12,155 nt of DNA, taken from contig CARXAY010000012.1 in assembly GCA_949093475.1 (NCBI GenBank), forward strand, positions 2,146 through 14,300. Reading direction: 5' to 3'. The notes under the pieces are model-generated. The model was given only the letters and a program-made list of their open reading frames with translations. It ran no database searches and was not told where the DNA came from. Shown piece after piece: positions 6,935 through 12,155 of this stretch. Position numbers and translations under genes: made by a program. Source of the stretch: an uncultured Oscillospiraceae bacterium. Lineage in GTDB: Bacteria > Bacillota > Clostridia > Oscillospirales > Oscillospiraceae. Every line of letters begins with the position of its first letter. The stretch's first letter is position 1.

Positions 6935-7098
6935 CGGCGTGCCCGGTGGTCACGCCCTTTGGCTCCTTTGGAAAGGAGCTGTCAGCCGAAGGCTGACTGA
7001 GGATTGTCCCATGCCACACAATCCCCCGTCATTTGCTTCGCAAATGCCACCCCCTTTCCAAAGGGGGCTTTGGGCGGTGTGTCTACGGGTCGCGCTTC
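6935..7098. repeat. Intergenic repeat mosaic between argG and nrdR, with head-to-head hairpin elements
   Basis: Nothing here looks coding. Positions 6935-6958 are the second exact copy of the 24 bp module of the argC-argJ gap. Next comes a symmetric block of four hairpins: GCTCCTTT/AAAGGAGC (6962-6979), GTCAGCC/GGCTGAC (6981-6997), ATTTGC/GCAAAT (7031-7045) and CCCCCTTT/AAAGGGGG (7050-7067). The two halves are diverged inverted copies of one element, each ending in GGATTGT, and they meet around 7008-7017. The outermost stem lies just below the nrdR stop and could help end that transcript, though a clear T-run is missing. Confidence 0.75.
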
Positions 7099-7554
7099 TC
7101 ATTTCTCTTTGAACAGCTTATTGAGCTCCTTGCGGAAGGAGTTGATGTCCTTGAACTGGCGGTAAACCGACGCGAAGCGGACATAGGCCACCTCGTCCAC
7201 GGTTTTCAGCTTCTCCATGACCATGTTGCCGATATCGCTGGACTTGACCTCCTTGGCCATGTCGTTTTGGAGGGTCAGCTCGATCTCGTCGGCGATACCC
7301 TCCAGCGTGCTCAGGGGCACGCTGCGCTTTTCGCAGGATTTCAGCATACTGCCGATGAGCTTGCTGCGGTCAAAGGACTGGCGCGAGCCGTCCTTTTTGA
7401 TGACCACGATGGGCACGCGCTCGATGGTCTCGTAGGTGGTGAACCGCTTGCGGCACACCAGACACTCCCGCCGGCGGCGGATGCTGTCCCCCTCGTCGGT
7501 GGGGCGGGAATCCACCACCTTGCTCTCCGGATTGCCGCAAAATGGACACTTCAT
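7099..7554 (-). CDS. nrdR: Transcriptional repressor of ribonucleotide reductase genes
   Basis: NrdR binds NrdR boxes before ribonucleotide reductase operons and senses ATP/dATP. The 151-residue length is standard. The N-terminal zinc ribbon shows CPFC (C3, C6) and CLVC (C31, C34), with the family stretch ESKVVDSRPTDEGDSIRRRREC between them. The ATP-cone follows from about residue 46 (ERVPIVVIKKDGSRQSFDRSKL) to about 137 (VAYVRFASVYRQFKDINSF). An AAGGAG ribosome binding site lies 9 nt before the ATG at 7554. It stands alone: argG lies beyond 331 bp of repeats and promoter on one side, and a divergent small gene is on the other. No reductase gene is in the window. Confidence 0.97.
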   Translation of the reverse strand: MKCPFCGNPESKVVDSRPTDEGDSIRRRRECLVCRKRFTTYETIERVPIVVIKKDGSRQSFDRSKLIGSMLKSCEKRSVPLSTLEGIADEIELTLQNDMAKEVKSSDIGNMVMEKLKTVDEVAYVRFASVYRQFKDINSFRKELNKLFKEK

Positions 7555-7602
7555 ATGCCGTCACTCCTTATTCCAACAGGAATTATGTAAATCAACAGGA
7601 GC

Positions 7603-7632
7603 AGTATACCATATCTTGTGGTGAAATGGCAA
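7603..7632 (-). promoter_or_regulatory. Candidate promoter of nrdR
   Basis: On the minus strand TTGCCA (7627-7632) and TATACT (7603-7608) are 18 bp apart. The start would fall near 7596, leaving a leader of about 40 nt. The spacer contains ACAAGATATGG, which only loosely resembles half of an NrdR box, so autoregulation is not claimed. Confidence 0.5.
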
Positions 7633-7659
7633 CCCTTTTTGTGGAAATTTTTTCACATG

Positions 7660-7688
7660 GGATAAAAACGCCGCGGTGGGTGATACTA
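7660..7688 (+). promoter_or_regulatory. Weak candidate promoter of the small N/Q/K-rich gene
   Basis: GGATA (7660-7664), 17 bp, then GATACTA (7682-7688). This resembles the forespore sigma-G/F type (GxATA, 17-18 bp, CATACTA) more than a sigma-A promoter; no good sigma-A -35 was found at normal spacing from GATACT. The match is short and one base off at the start of the -10, so treat it as a hint. Confidence 0.3.
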
Positions 7689-7712
7689 AACGCGGGGAAA
7701 GAGGTGAGAGAC

Positions 7713-7856
7713 ATGAAGGATCAGAACCAGAACAAGCAGAACCCGCAAAACAAGAACCAGCAGAATTGTCCCACCAACCAGAAGATCCAGCAGAATCCCG
7801 AGAACAAGAAGAAGGACGCGCCCGAGAGCCACAAGACTCCCGAGAACAAGTTCTAA
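7713..7856 (+). CDS. Small Asn/Gln/Lys-rich hydrophilic protein, function unknown
   Basis: This is a 47-residue protein beginning MKDQNQNKQNPQNKNQQN and ending KTPENKF, made mostly of Asn, Gln, Lys, Pro and Glu. It has one cysteine (C19), no hydrophobic segment and no recognisable domain, and is probably disordered. Reasons to call it real: a GAGGTGAG ribosome binding site 3-10 nt before the ATG, a stop followed 24 bp later by a strong terminator, and its position in a divergent intergenic region too long for nrdR alone. The composition recalls small spore proteins of Bacillus and Clostridia (SspN/SspK-like sizes), and the candidate promoter points the same way, but no homology is shown. Low complexity makes a chance frame possible, so confidence is moderate. 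Confidence 0.6.
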   Translation: MKDQNQNKQNPQNKNQQNCPTNQKIQQNPENKKKDAPESHKTPENKF

Positions 7857-7880
7857 GAGAGAAGCCCTTTTATAAAATAC

Positions 7881-7912
7881 GGCCTCCGGTTTTCACCGGA
7901 GGCCATTTTCTT
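7881..7912. terminator. Strong bidirectional intrinsic terminator
   Basis: GGCCTCCGGT (7881-7890) pairs perfectly with ACCGGAGGCC (7895-7904) over a TTTC loop. ATTTTCTT follows on the plus strand, and on the minus strand the stem is followed by GTATTTTAT. It serves the small gene ending at 7856 and the convergent 759-residue gene ending at 7983. Confidence 0.85.
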
Positions 7913-7918
7913 GCACAA

Positions 7919-7981
7919 GGCAAGACAGAGGGACGGTTCTTCCTGTCGGCACGACAGAAGAACCGTCCCTGCTGTCTTGCC
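7919..7981. repeat. REP-like long hairpin, nearly perfect 63 bp palindrome
   Basis: Arms: GGCAAGACAG (7919-7928) with CTGTCTTGCC (7972-7981), GGGACGGTTCTT (7930-7941) with AAGAACCGTCCC (7958-7969), and CTGTC (7943-7947) with GACAG (7953-7957), around a GGCAC loop. Only small bulges break the stem. The core GGGACGGTTCTT is familiar from palindromic repeats scattered in Clostridia and other anaerobes (recalled). It ends one base before the stop codon of the minus-strand gene. Confidence 0.8.
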
Positions 7982-7982
7982 G

Positions 7983-10262
7983 CTAATGGTGGCCGGAATG
8001 GTGGCTCGGCTCGGGGTGATGGGTGGCCTGCTGGACATCCCACACATACTCCCTCACGACCCGCTCGCCGTCCAGAGCCCCCAATTGAGCGTCGTTGCGG
8101 CGAAGCACCGCCCCATCAAGAAGCGTCCTTGTGGTGCGGCCGGCGTCCAGATAGTCCAGCGCGTCCGATTCCGTTCCCACAAACCGCAGAGTATTTTCAT
8201 CCACCACGTCGAAGAGGTATGTCTTTCCGCTCTTATAGCACCGAACTTTGCCGTCCGCCACGGCATAGCTGCCGCTGCGGCTGGACTCCTCGCCCCTCCA
8301 CCAGCTGAAGGTGTTCCCGTTCTCATTCAAATTGAGGTAGGGATAAACGAGCATCCCCTCCTCCGCCGATTCCAGATAAAACACCCCGGATGGCTCAACC
8401 TGCGGCTTGAGGGCCGTGGTGTTGGCCCGCTCGCCGTCCTTCAGGTGGCGGAACACGGTGCAGTCGTCGATGCAGTCCTTGTTCCCGGAGGCCACATAGC
8501 GCAGGGTTTCCGAGTCCACGATGTCGAAGGTGTAGACGCTCTTGCACTCGGAGCAGACGTAGGTGATGCGGTCTCGCGTGGTGTTGTAGACCGCCGCGTC
8601 GCACGCGCAGTTGCGGGAGGCGAAATGCACCGTCATCTTCTGGGCGGCGTCCTGCTGGGAAGCGTTCCGCTCAATTTCCAGATAGGAGCTTGCCAGCGCG
8701 CTGCCGTCGGCGGCCTCCATGTGGTATCTCCCGCCCAGCTCCGCCGGCTCAAGGGCCGCGCGGGGGCTTATCGCGTAGCGGAAGGGAGAAAATTCATAGG
8801 TGCGCCCCCACTGCTCCGCGCCGTCGGGGCGGCGGAACACCGCGCCGTCTGTGACCTCCGGCGCGATAAAGCGCGCCATCTTGTCCGATTCCGCCCCCAC
8901 ATAGCGAAGGTCGTCTCCGTCGATGTCAAACACGAAGCGGTGCTGGTCGCAGTTGGCCGTCACCCGCCCGTTTTTCACGGTGTAAGGCCCGACGCAGTAG
9001 TGGGAGGAGGCCAGATCAGAGATACACTGGAACTTCCCATCCTGATAGAAGGTGATCACCGGCCGGAAGCTCCCCTCGTCCGCGTCCTCCACCTCCAGAT
9101 AATACGGGCCAACCACCTCGGTGGCGGTCACGTTCTCCTCCTCGCCGAAGAGGATCTCCTGAAGGCGGAACACCGCGCCGTCGGTGATCTTGGGACAGTC
9201 ATCATCCCCGTAATGCTCCGGCTCGGAGGATTCCGCGCCCACAAAGCGCAGGGTCTCCTCGTCCAAAATGTCAAAGACGTAGGTGTGCTGCGGGCAGCGC
9301 ACCGTCACCCGTCCGTCGGTGATCTCGTAATCCCCTTGGCAGATGTGGGAGGAGCAATAGGCCACGAAGACGCCAAAGCTCCCGTCCTCGTTGAAGGTCA
9401 CCGACGGCACGCTCGGCCACGTCTCCTTCCCATCCGTCTCCATCACATACCAGCCGCTGAATTTGACCGACAGGATCTCCCGCTCCTGCGTAAAAATGCC
9501 GTTGGCGGTGAGGTAGTCCGCCATCTGGGACACCAACCGCTTGGCGTACACCTCGCTGGTGGTCTCCACCGCGTAAAACACCCCGTAGGGCCCGCTTTCG
9601 CCCACGGTCTGGAAGACCGCGGCGGCGCGGTACATCCCCTTCTCCTCGTTCCGGCCGATGACCGCCACTACCTCGCAGCTGTTGATGACGCTCACCGTCA
9701 GTCCCTTCCACTCCTCCTCAAAGAACGCGCCGTTCTCCGTCAGCTCCAGCCACACGCCGCTGCTTCTTGTGCCGAACTGGCTGGAAAAACCGGCGACGTT
9801 GTCGCTGCCCCACAGGGCGTATTCCCGCGTGCCGTCCGCCTTGTCCCGCCGCTGGCCGCTGACGGTGAAATACTTCTCCCAGCCCATGTCCGGCCACCGG
9901 GCCGTCTTGCCAAACAGGGCGTACAGGGCTTCCTTGTCCATGGATGTCACCGTGTCTCCCTTTTCTGCGGCTCTGCCGCTGAGAAGGGGCACATCGTCCA
10001 GCTCGTTAAAATGCAGCTCTCCGGTCACGGCTCGCTCCGACCCGGCAGCCCGCTGCTGCTGCGCCCCCTGCAAAATGGGCAGGGCAAACAGCCCCATCAT
10101 CAGGCAGAAGCACGCCGCCATCCCCACATATTTCAGCCACTGGGGCACGCGGCTCTCCTCCCGGACGGGCCGTTCGGGCCTTTCCGTCTCCAACTTCAAC
10201 AGCGTCTCCATCCCTGCGTCAGAAACCTTCTGTCGGTTCATGTACCGTTCGTAATCCTTCAT
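7983..10262 (-). CDS. Membrane-anchored protein with four tandem beta repeats, probable anti-sigma/sensor partner of the ECF sigma factor
   Basis: I do not recognise a named family. From the ATG at 10262 it has 759 residues: a short charged cytoplasmic N-terminus (1-41), one membrane helix (about 42-64, WLKYVGMAACFCLMMGLFALPIL), a mixed region (about 80-260), then four related repeats at about 270-366, 385-478, 510-606 and 625-722. Each repeat reads roughly (W/Y)Y(L/V)E, a beta stretch with a dG turn, a SSH-C-G-Y segment, GRVT, YxFDIxDxxTLRYVG, and DGAVFR. Repeats 1 and 2 share paired Cys/His (H306, C308, C323, H326; H421, C423, C438, H441). The tail is His-rich (6 His in the last 12). The ATG is preferred over a GTG six codons earlier because GGGAGGG lies 6 nt before it. 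Directly following a sigma factor after 14 bp, with N-in/C-out topology, it fits an anti-sigma or extracytoplasmic sensor. The N-terminus shows no clear zinc anti-sigma motif. Confidence 0.8.
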   Translation of the reverse strand: MKDYERYMNRQKVSDAGMETLLKLETERPERPVREESRVPQWLKYVGMAACFCLMMGLFALPILQGAQQQRAAGSERAVTGELHFNELDDVPLLSGRAAEKGDTVTSMDKEALYALFGKTARWPDMGWEKYFTVSGQRRDKADGTREYALWGSDNVAGFSSQFGTRSSGVWLELTENGAFFEEEWKGLTVSVINSCEVVAVIGRNEEKGMYRAAAVFQTVGESGPYGVFYAVETTSEVYAKRLVSQMADYLTANGIFTQEREILSVKFSGWYVMETDGKETWPSVPSVTFNEDGSFGVFVAYCSSHICQGDYEITDGRVTVRCPQHTYVFDILDEETLRFVGAESSEPEHYGDDDCPKITDGAVFRLQEILFGEEENVTATEVVGPYYLEVEDADEGSFRPVITFYQDGKFQCISDLASSHYCVGPYTVKNGRVTANCDQHRFVFDIDGDDLRYVGAESDKMARFIAPEVTDGAVFRRPDGAEQWGRTYEFSPFRYAISPRAALEPAELGGRYHMEAADGSALASSYLEIERNASQQDAAQKMTVHFASRNCACDAAVYNTTRDRITYVCSECKSVYTFDIVDSETLRYVASGNKDCIDDCTVFRHLKDGERANTTALKPQVEPSGVFYLESAEEGMLVYPYLNLNENGNTFSWWRGEESSRSGSYAVADGKVRCYKSGKTYLFDVVDENTLRFVGTESDALDYLDAGRTTRTLLDGAVLRRNDAQLGALDGERVVREYVWDVQQATHHPEPSHHSGHH

Positions 10263-10276
10263 GGTTTGCCCTCCCT

Positions 10277-10720
10277 TCACACGGTGTCTTCCAATAAGGT
10301 GCGCAGCTTTCCTCTGGCCCGGGACATACGGGAACGGATCGTCCCCTCCTTCTCCCCGGTCAGCTTGGCGATCTCGGCGGTGGAGTAGCCCTCATAATAA
10401 AAGAGGTGGATCACCGCCCGGTCTTTGGGCGGGAGCTGCCAAAGCTCCTCCAGCTCGGTGCGCTCCCCGCCGCTGCACGCCAAGTCCTCCGGCAGGGGGA
10501 CGACCTGCCGCCACTTGAGCCGTAGGCGGCTTTTGCAGCCGTTGACCAGCACACGCATCAGCCAGCCGCCGGGATTGACCACGTCCTTGGGCGCTTTCTC
10601 CAGATACTTCAAAAACGTGTCCTGAACCGCGTCCTCCGCCTCGGCGTGGTCGCCTAAAATGGCCAGAGCCGTGCGGAACAGGCCGTTGGCGTGGGTGCGG
10701 ACAAACACTTCCCAATCCAT
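10277..10720 (-). CDS. ECF-type RNA polymerase sigma factor
   Basis: This 147-residue sigma-70 family protein directs RNA polymerase to a small regulon, probably including its own operon. It has region 2 (about 5-65), with ILGDHAEAEDAVQDTFLKYLEK and NPGGWLMRVLVNGCKSRLR, and region 4 (about 93-142), with LPPKDRAVIHLFYYEGYSTAEIAKLTGEKEGTIRSRMSRARGKL holding the helix-turn-helix. Region 3 is absent, as expected for ECF factors. The start at 10720 follows an ideal AGGAGGTGA ribosome binding site (10726-10734) by 5 nt; a GTG at 10729 in the same frame would overlap that site and is less likely. The repeat-bearing membrane protein begins 14 bp after its stop, the usual sigma/anti-sigma order. birA ends 71 bp upstream with no clear terminator, so read-through is possible; a weak TTGGCG-N17-TAGTGT promoter also lies in that gap. 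Confidence 0.92.
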   Translation of the reverse strand: MDWEVFVRTHANGLFRTALAILGDHAEAEDAVQDTFLKYLEKAPKDVVNPGGWLMRVLVNGCKSRLRLKWRQVVPLPEDLACSGGERTELEELWQLPPKDRAVIHLFYYEGYSTAEIAKLTGEKEGTIRSRMSRARGKLRTLLEDTV

Positions 10721-10791
10721 CTCTTTCACCTCCTGACACTACCATGACGCGCCAGCGCCGCCAAATGCTGCACCTTCGGGCAAAAAATTTT

Positions 10792-11790
10792 TTACTGATA
10801 CCCCAACAGACCGCGCACCGAGACCTCGCCGCTGGACACCGTTTCCAGCATTCCGTCCTGACGGCGCACCACCAGCCGGAAGTCCTCGGTGAGGGCCTCC
10901 GCCTTCCCCCGGTATTCCCAGTCGTTGCGGATAAGCCGCACCTCCCGGCCCAAGGTCACGCAGCGGCTTCGGTATTCCTCCAGATATTCCTCCCAGCCCT
11001 CCGGGAAGGCGGCGTTCATGTGATCCAGCTGGGCGATGAGCGCCCGCGCCAGCCCCCGCCGGGTGACGTTTGCGCCCAAAATGTGCAGAGAGGTGGCGAT
11101 CTCGCTCAATTCCGGGCCGAAATCCTCAGCGGTTTGGGACACATTCGTACCCATCCCCACCACCACATAATTCAGCGCGCCCGTCTCCCCCTCCACGCCC
11201 ATCTCGGTGAGGATGCCGCAGAGCTTTTTCCCATCCACCAGCACGTCGTTGGGCCACTTGATCTGGGGTCTGACATCGCATACCGCCTCGACGGCCCGGC
11301 AGACCGCCACCGCTGTCCACGCGGTGAGCTGGCTGATCTGCTCTAAGGGCACATCGGGCTTCAACAGCACCGAGAGGTACAGCCCCTTGCCGGAGAGGGA
11401 CTGAAAACCCCGCCCCCGGCGGCCTTTCCCGGCGGTCTGGGCCTCGGCGGTGACCACCAGCCCCGCCTGCGCCCCGGCCAGCGCGCGGCGCTTGATCTCG
11501 TCGTTGGTGGAGTCCACCTCTTTTAGACACGCCACCTCCCGGCCCACCACGCCCTCCTCGGCGCGCAGGTCGGCGGCGTTCAGGCGGTCGGGGGCGGCCA
11601 TGAGGCGGTAGCCCACCGCGCTCTGGGCCTCGATCTCGTAGCCCTCCTTCCGCAGGCTCTCCACCGCCTTCCACACCGCCGCGCGGCTCACCCCCAGCGT
11701 CCGGCACAGCTCCGCCCCGGACACGGACTTTTTCCCAGCCCCCGCCCTGTCGGCTTTTTGCAAAGCGTTCAAAACCTCGTCCTTCAACAT
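10792..11790 (-). CDS. birA: Bifunctional biotin-protein ligase / biotin operon repressor
   Basis: BirA makes biotinyl-AMP and attaches biotin to carboxylase carrier proteins. With its DNA-binding domain it also represses biotin genes when biotin is plentiful. The 332 residues contain an N-terminal winged helix (about 21-64: SVSGAELCRTLGVSRAAVWKAVESL, ending with the wing-like GYRLM), then the ligase domain with EVDSTNDEIK (91-100), the biotinyl-AMP loop EAQTAGKGRRGRGF (116-129), QIKWPNDVLVDGKKLCGIL (176-194) with the catalytic lysine at 188/189, GMGTNV (212-217), and a C-terminal SH3-like part ending LLGYQ. The AAAGGAG ribosome binding site is 9 nt before the ATG. Its promoter overlaps a BirA-box palindrome, so autoregulation is likely. 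It is divergent from bioY, a classic target. Confidence 0.97.
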   Translation of the reverse strand: MLKDEVLNALQKADRAGAGKKSVSGAELCRTLGVSRAAVWKAVESLRKEGYEIEAQSAVGYRLMAAPDRLNAADLRAEEGVVGREVACLKEVDSTNDEIKRRALAGAQAGLVVTAEAQTAGKGRRGRGFQSLSGKGLYLSVLLKPDVPLEQISQLTAWTAVAVCRAVEAVCDVRPQIKWPNDVLVDGKKLCGILTEMGVEGETGALNYVVVGMGTNVSQTAEDFGPELSEIATSLHILGANVTRRGLARALIAQLDHMNAAFPEGWEEYLEEYRSRCVTLGREVRLIRNDWEYRGKAEALTEDFRLVVRRQDGMLETVSSGEVSVRGLLGYQ

Positions 11791-11813
11791 ATTCGCTCAC
11801 TCCTTTGGTAACC

Positions 11814-11842
11814 AGTTTACCCCGACGCGCAAAACTTGTCAA
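11814..11842 (-). promoter_or_regulatory. birA promoter
   Basis: On the minus strand TTGACA (11837-11842, perfect -35) and TAAACT (11814-11819) are 17 bp apart. The -35 is embedded in the left half of BirA operator 1, which predicts that BirA represses its own gene. Confidence 0.75.
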
Positions 11843-11867
11843 CCAAATGTAAAAAAGCGGTTTACAA
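11836..11867. promoter_or_regulatory. BirA operator 1
   Basis: TTGTCAACC (11836-11844), 14 bp, GGTTTACAA (11859-11867). This matches the Firmicute biotin-repressor box (TTGTnAACC, 14-15 bp, GGTTnACAA). It covers the -35 of birA on one side and the -35 of bioY on the other, so one bound dimer could block both. Confidence 0.85.
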
Positions 11868-11889
11868 GTTGGCTTTGTTGTGGTATACT
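11861..11889 (+). promoter_or_regulatory. bioY promoter
   Basis: TTTACA (11861-11866), 17 bp, TATACT (11884-11889). The -35 lies in the right half of operator 1. The expected start near 11896 falls inside operator 2. Confidence 0.75.
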
Positions 11890-11893
11890 CCAC

Positions 11894-11926
11894 TCGTCAA
11901 CCAAATTGTAGAAAAGAGGTTTACAA
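11894..11926. promoter_or_regulatory. BirA operator 2
   Basis: TCGTCAACC (11894-11902), 15 bp, GGTTTACAA (11918-11926). It has the same half-sites as operator 1 with one change (TCG for TTG). It covers the likely bioY transcript start and the AGAGG ribosome binding site, ending 3 bp before the ATG, so it would add repression only for bioY. Confidence 0.8.
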
Positions 11927-11929
11927 GTT

Positions 11930-12097
11930 ATGTCTACTAAAGCACATTCCTACCTGCGTCCGCTGGTGCTGACGGGGGTATTTGCCGCCCTCACCGCCGT
12001 GTGCGGCTTTTTGAAGATCCCCTTGGGCTTCATGTCCATCACCCTGCAGACCATGATGGCCGCGCTGGCGGGGATTTTGTCCAAAAACAGGAGCTGA
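11930..12097 (+). CDS. bioY: Biotin transporter BioY (ECF S component), truncated after about 50 residues
   Basis: BioY is the biotin-binding membrane S component of an ECF transporter, normally about 180-200 residues with six membrane helices. Here the ATG at 11930 opens a frame of 55 residues: a short lead, a first helix with LVLTGVFAALTAVCGFLKIP (12-31), then FMSITLQTMMAALAGIL (34-50), which is the typical start of helix two. After that the family expects LGPKxGA; instead the frame reads SKNRS and stops at 12097. The divergence point is about 12079. The preceding AGAGG serves as ribosome binding site about 10 nt before the ATG. The regulation described for operators 1 and 2 supports the identity. 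The break is either a real insertion or rearrangement, or an artefact close to a contig end. Confidence 0.75.
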   Translation: MSTKAHSYLRPLVLTGVFAALTAVCGFLKIPLGFMSITLQTMMAALAGILSKNRS

Positions 12098-12155
12098 TAC
12101 GCCGCCACCCGCAAATCGCACAAGATGCGGATATCCAACTTGTCCAGCTTCATGG
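12079..12155. other. Foreign or rearranged tail after the bioY break
   Basis: These last 77 bases do not continue BioY in any frame. Two frames are open through them: plus, reading QKQELIRRHPQIAQDADIQL and on, and minus, reading MKLDKLDIRILCDLRVAAYQ and on, which would run antisense into bioY. Neither is long enough to identify. They could be the edge of a mobile element, a neighbouring gene joined by deletion or inversion, or a chimeric contig end. Confidence 0.4.

Noticed and set aside
7609..7626. NrdR box in the nrdR promoter spacer
   Set aside because: Only one loose half-site (ACAAGATATGG) was found and no second copy at box spacing.
7911..10388. An 825-codon plus-strand frame opposite the repeat protein and sigma factor
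   Set aside because: It is antisense to the minus-strand genes, which have good ribosome sites and recognisable motifs. It is a codon-bias shadow.
11807..11821. GGTAACC / GTTTACC pair as a third BirA box
   Set aside because: The half-sites are only 5 bp apart, not 14-15, so it does not fit the operator, although on the minus strand it forms a short GGTAA/TTACC dyad over the birA -10.
11950..12153. Minus-strand frame beginning MKLDKLDIRILCDLR as a new gene divergent from the right edge
   Set aside because: Most of it is antisense to bioY and no ribosome site can be seen because the window ends. Only the junction is reported.

Overview
The window looks like a piece of a GC-rich (roughly 60 %) chromosome of a spore-former-type Firmicute. 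The best guess is a gut Oscillospiraceae/Clostridia relative (Flavonifractor, Intestinimonas or Lawsonibacter type). That placement rests on the NrdR/BirA/BioY complement with a DNA-binding BirA and BirA-box operators, AGGAGG-type ribosome binding sites, and small palindromic intergenic elements of the kind seen in such genomes. The genus is an inference, not something the sequence proves.

Positions 1-6767 hold an arginine biosynthesis operon read on the minus strand. In order of transcription it runs argG, argH, a stand-alone PAS-domain protein, argC (short, type 2), argJ, argB, argD; argD runs off the left edge. ArgJ (the acetyl-recycling enzyme), ArgB, ArgC and ArgD convert glutamate to ornithine through acetylated intermediates, and ArgG and ArgH convert citrulline to arginine. 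The ornithine carbamoyltransferase gene is not in view. Genes are packed tightly (3-16 bp gaps, one ATGA overlap) except for a 139 bp gap between argC and argJ that carries palindromic repeat elements. Upstream of argG is a promoter with a cluster of ARG-box-like (ArgR) half sites and an 11 bp inverted repeat.

Positions 6935-7098 are a mosaic of intergenic repeats, followed by nrdR (minus), the repressor of ribonucleotide reductase genes. Divergent from nrdR is a tiny Asn/Gln/Lys-rich protein of unknown function, with a promoter that vaguely resembles a forespore type. It ends at a strong bidirectional terminator, next to a nearly perfect 63 bp REP-like hairpin.

Positions 7983-10720 hold an ECF sigma factor and, 14 bp downstream, a 759-residue single-pass membrane protein with four tandem beta-type repeats and a His-rich tail. 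The pair is most likely a sigma/anti-sigma or sigma/sensor module. It lies directly downstream of birA with no obvious terminator between.

Positions 10792-12097 form a biotin control unit: birA (minus, ligase plus repressor) and bioY (plus, biotin transporter) face away from each other. Two BirA-box palindromes lie in between: one covers the -35 elements of both promoters, the other covers the bioY start site and ribosome binding site. The bioY frame breaks after about 50 codons. The last ~75 bases do not continue BioY, so this end is either a real rearrangement or an assembly or contig-end artefact. I found no tRNA, rRNA, CRISPR array, prophage or intact insertion sequence.
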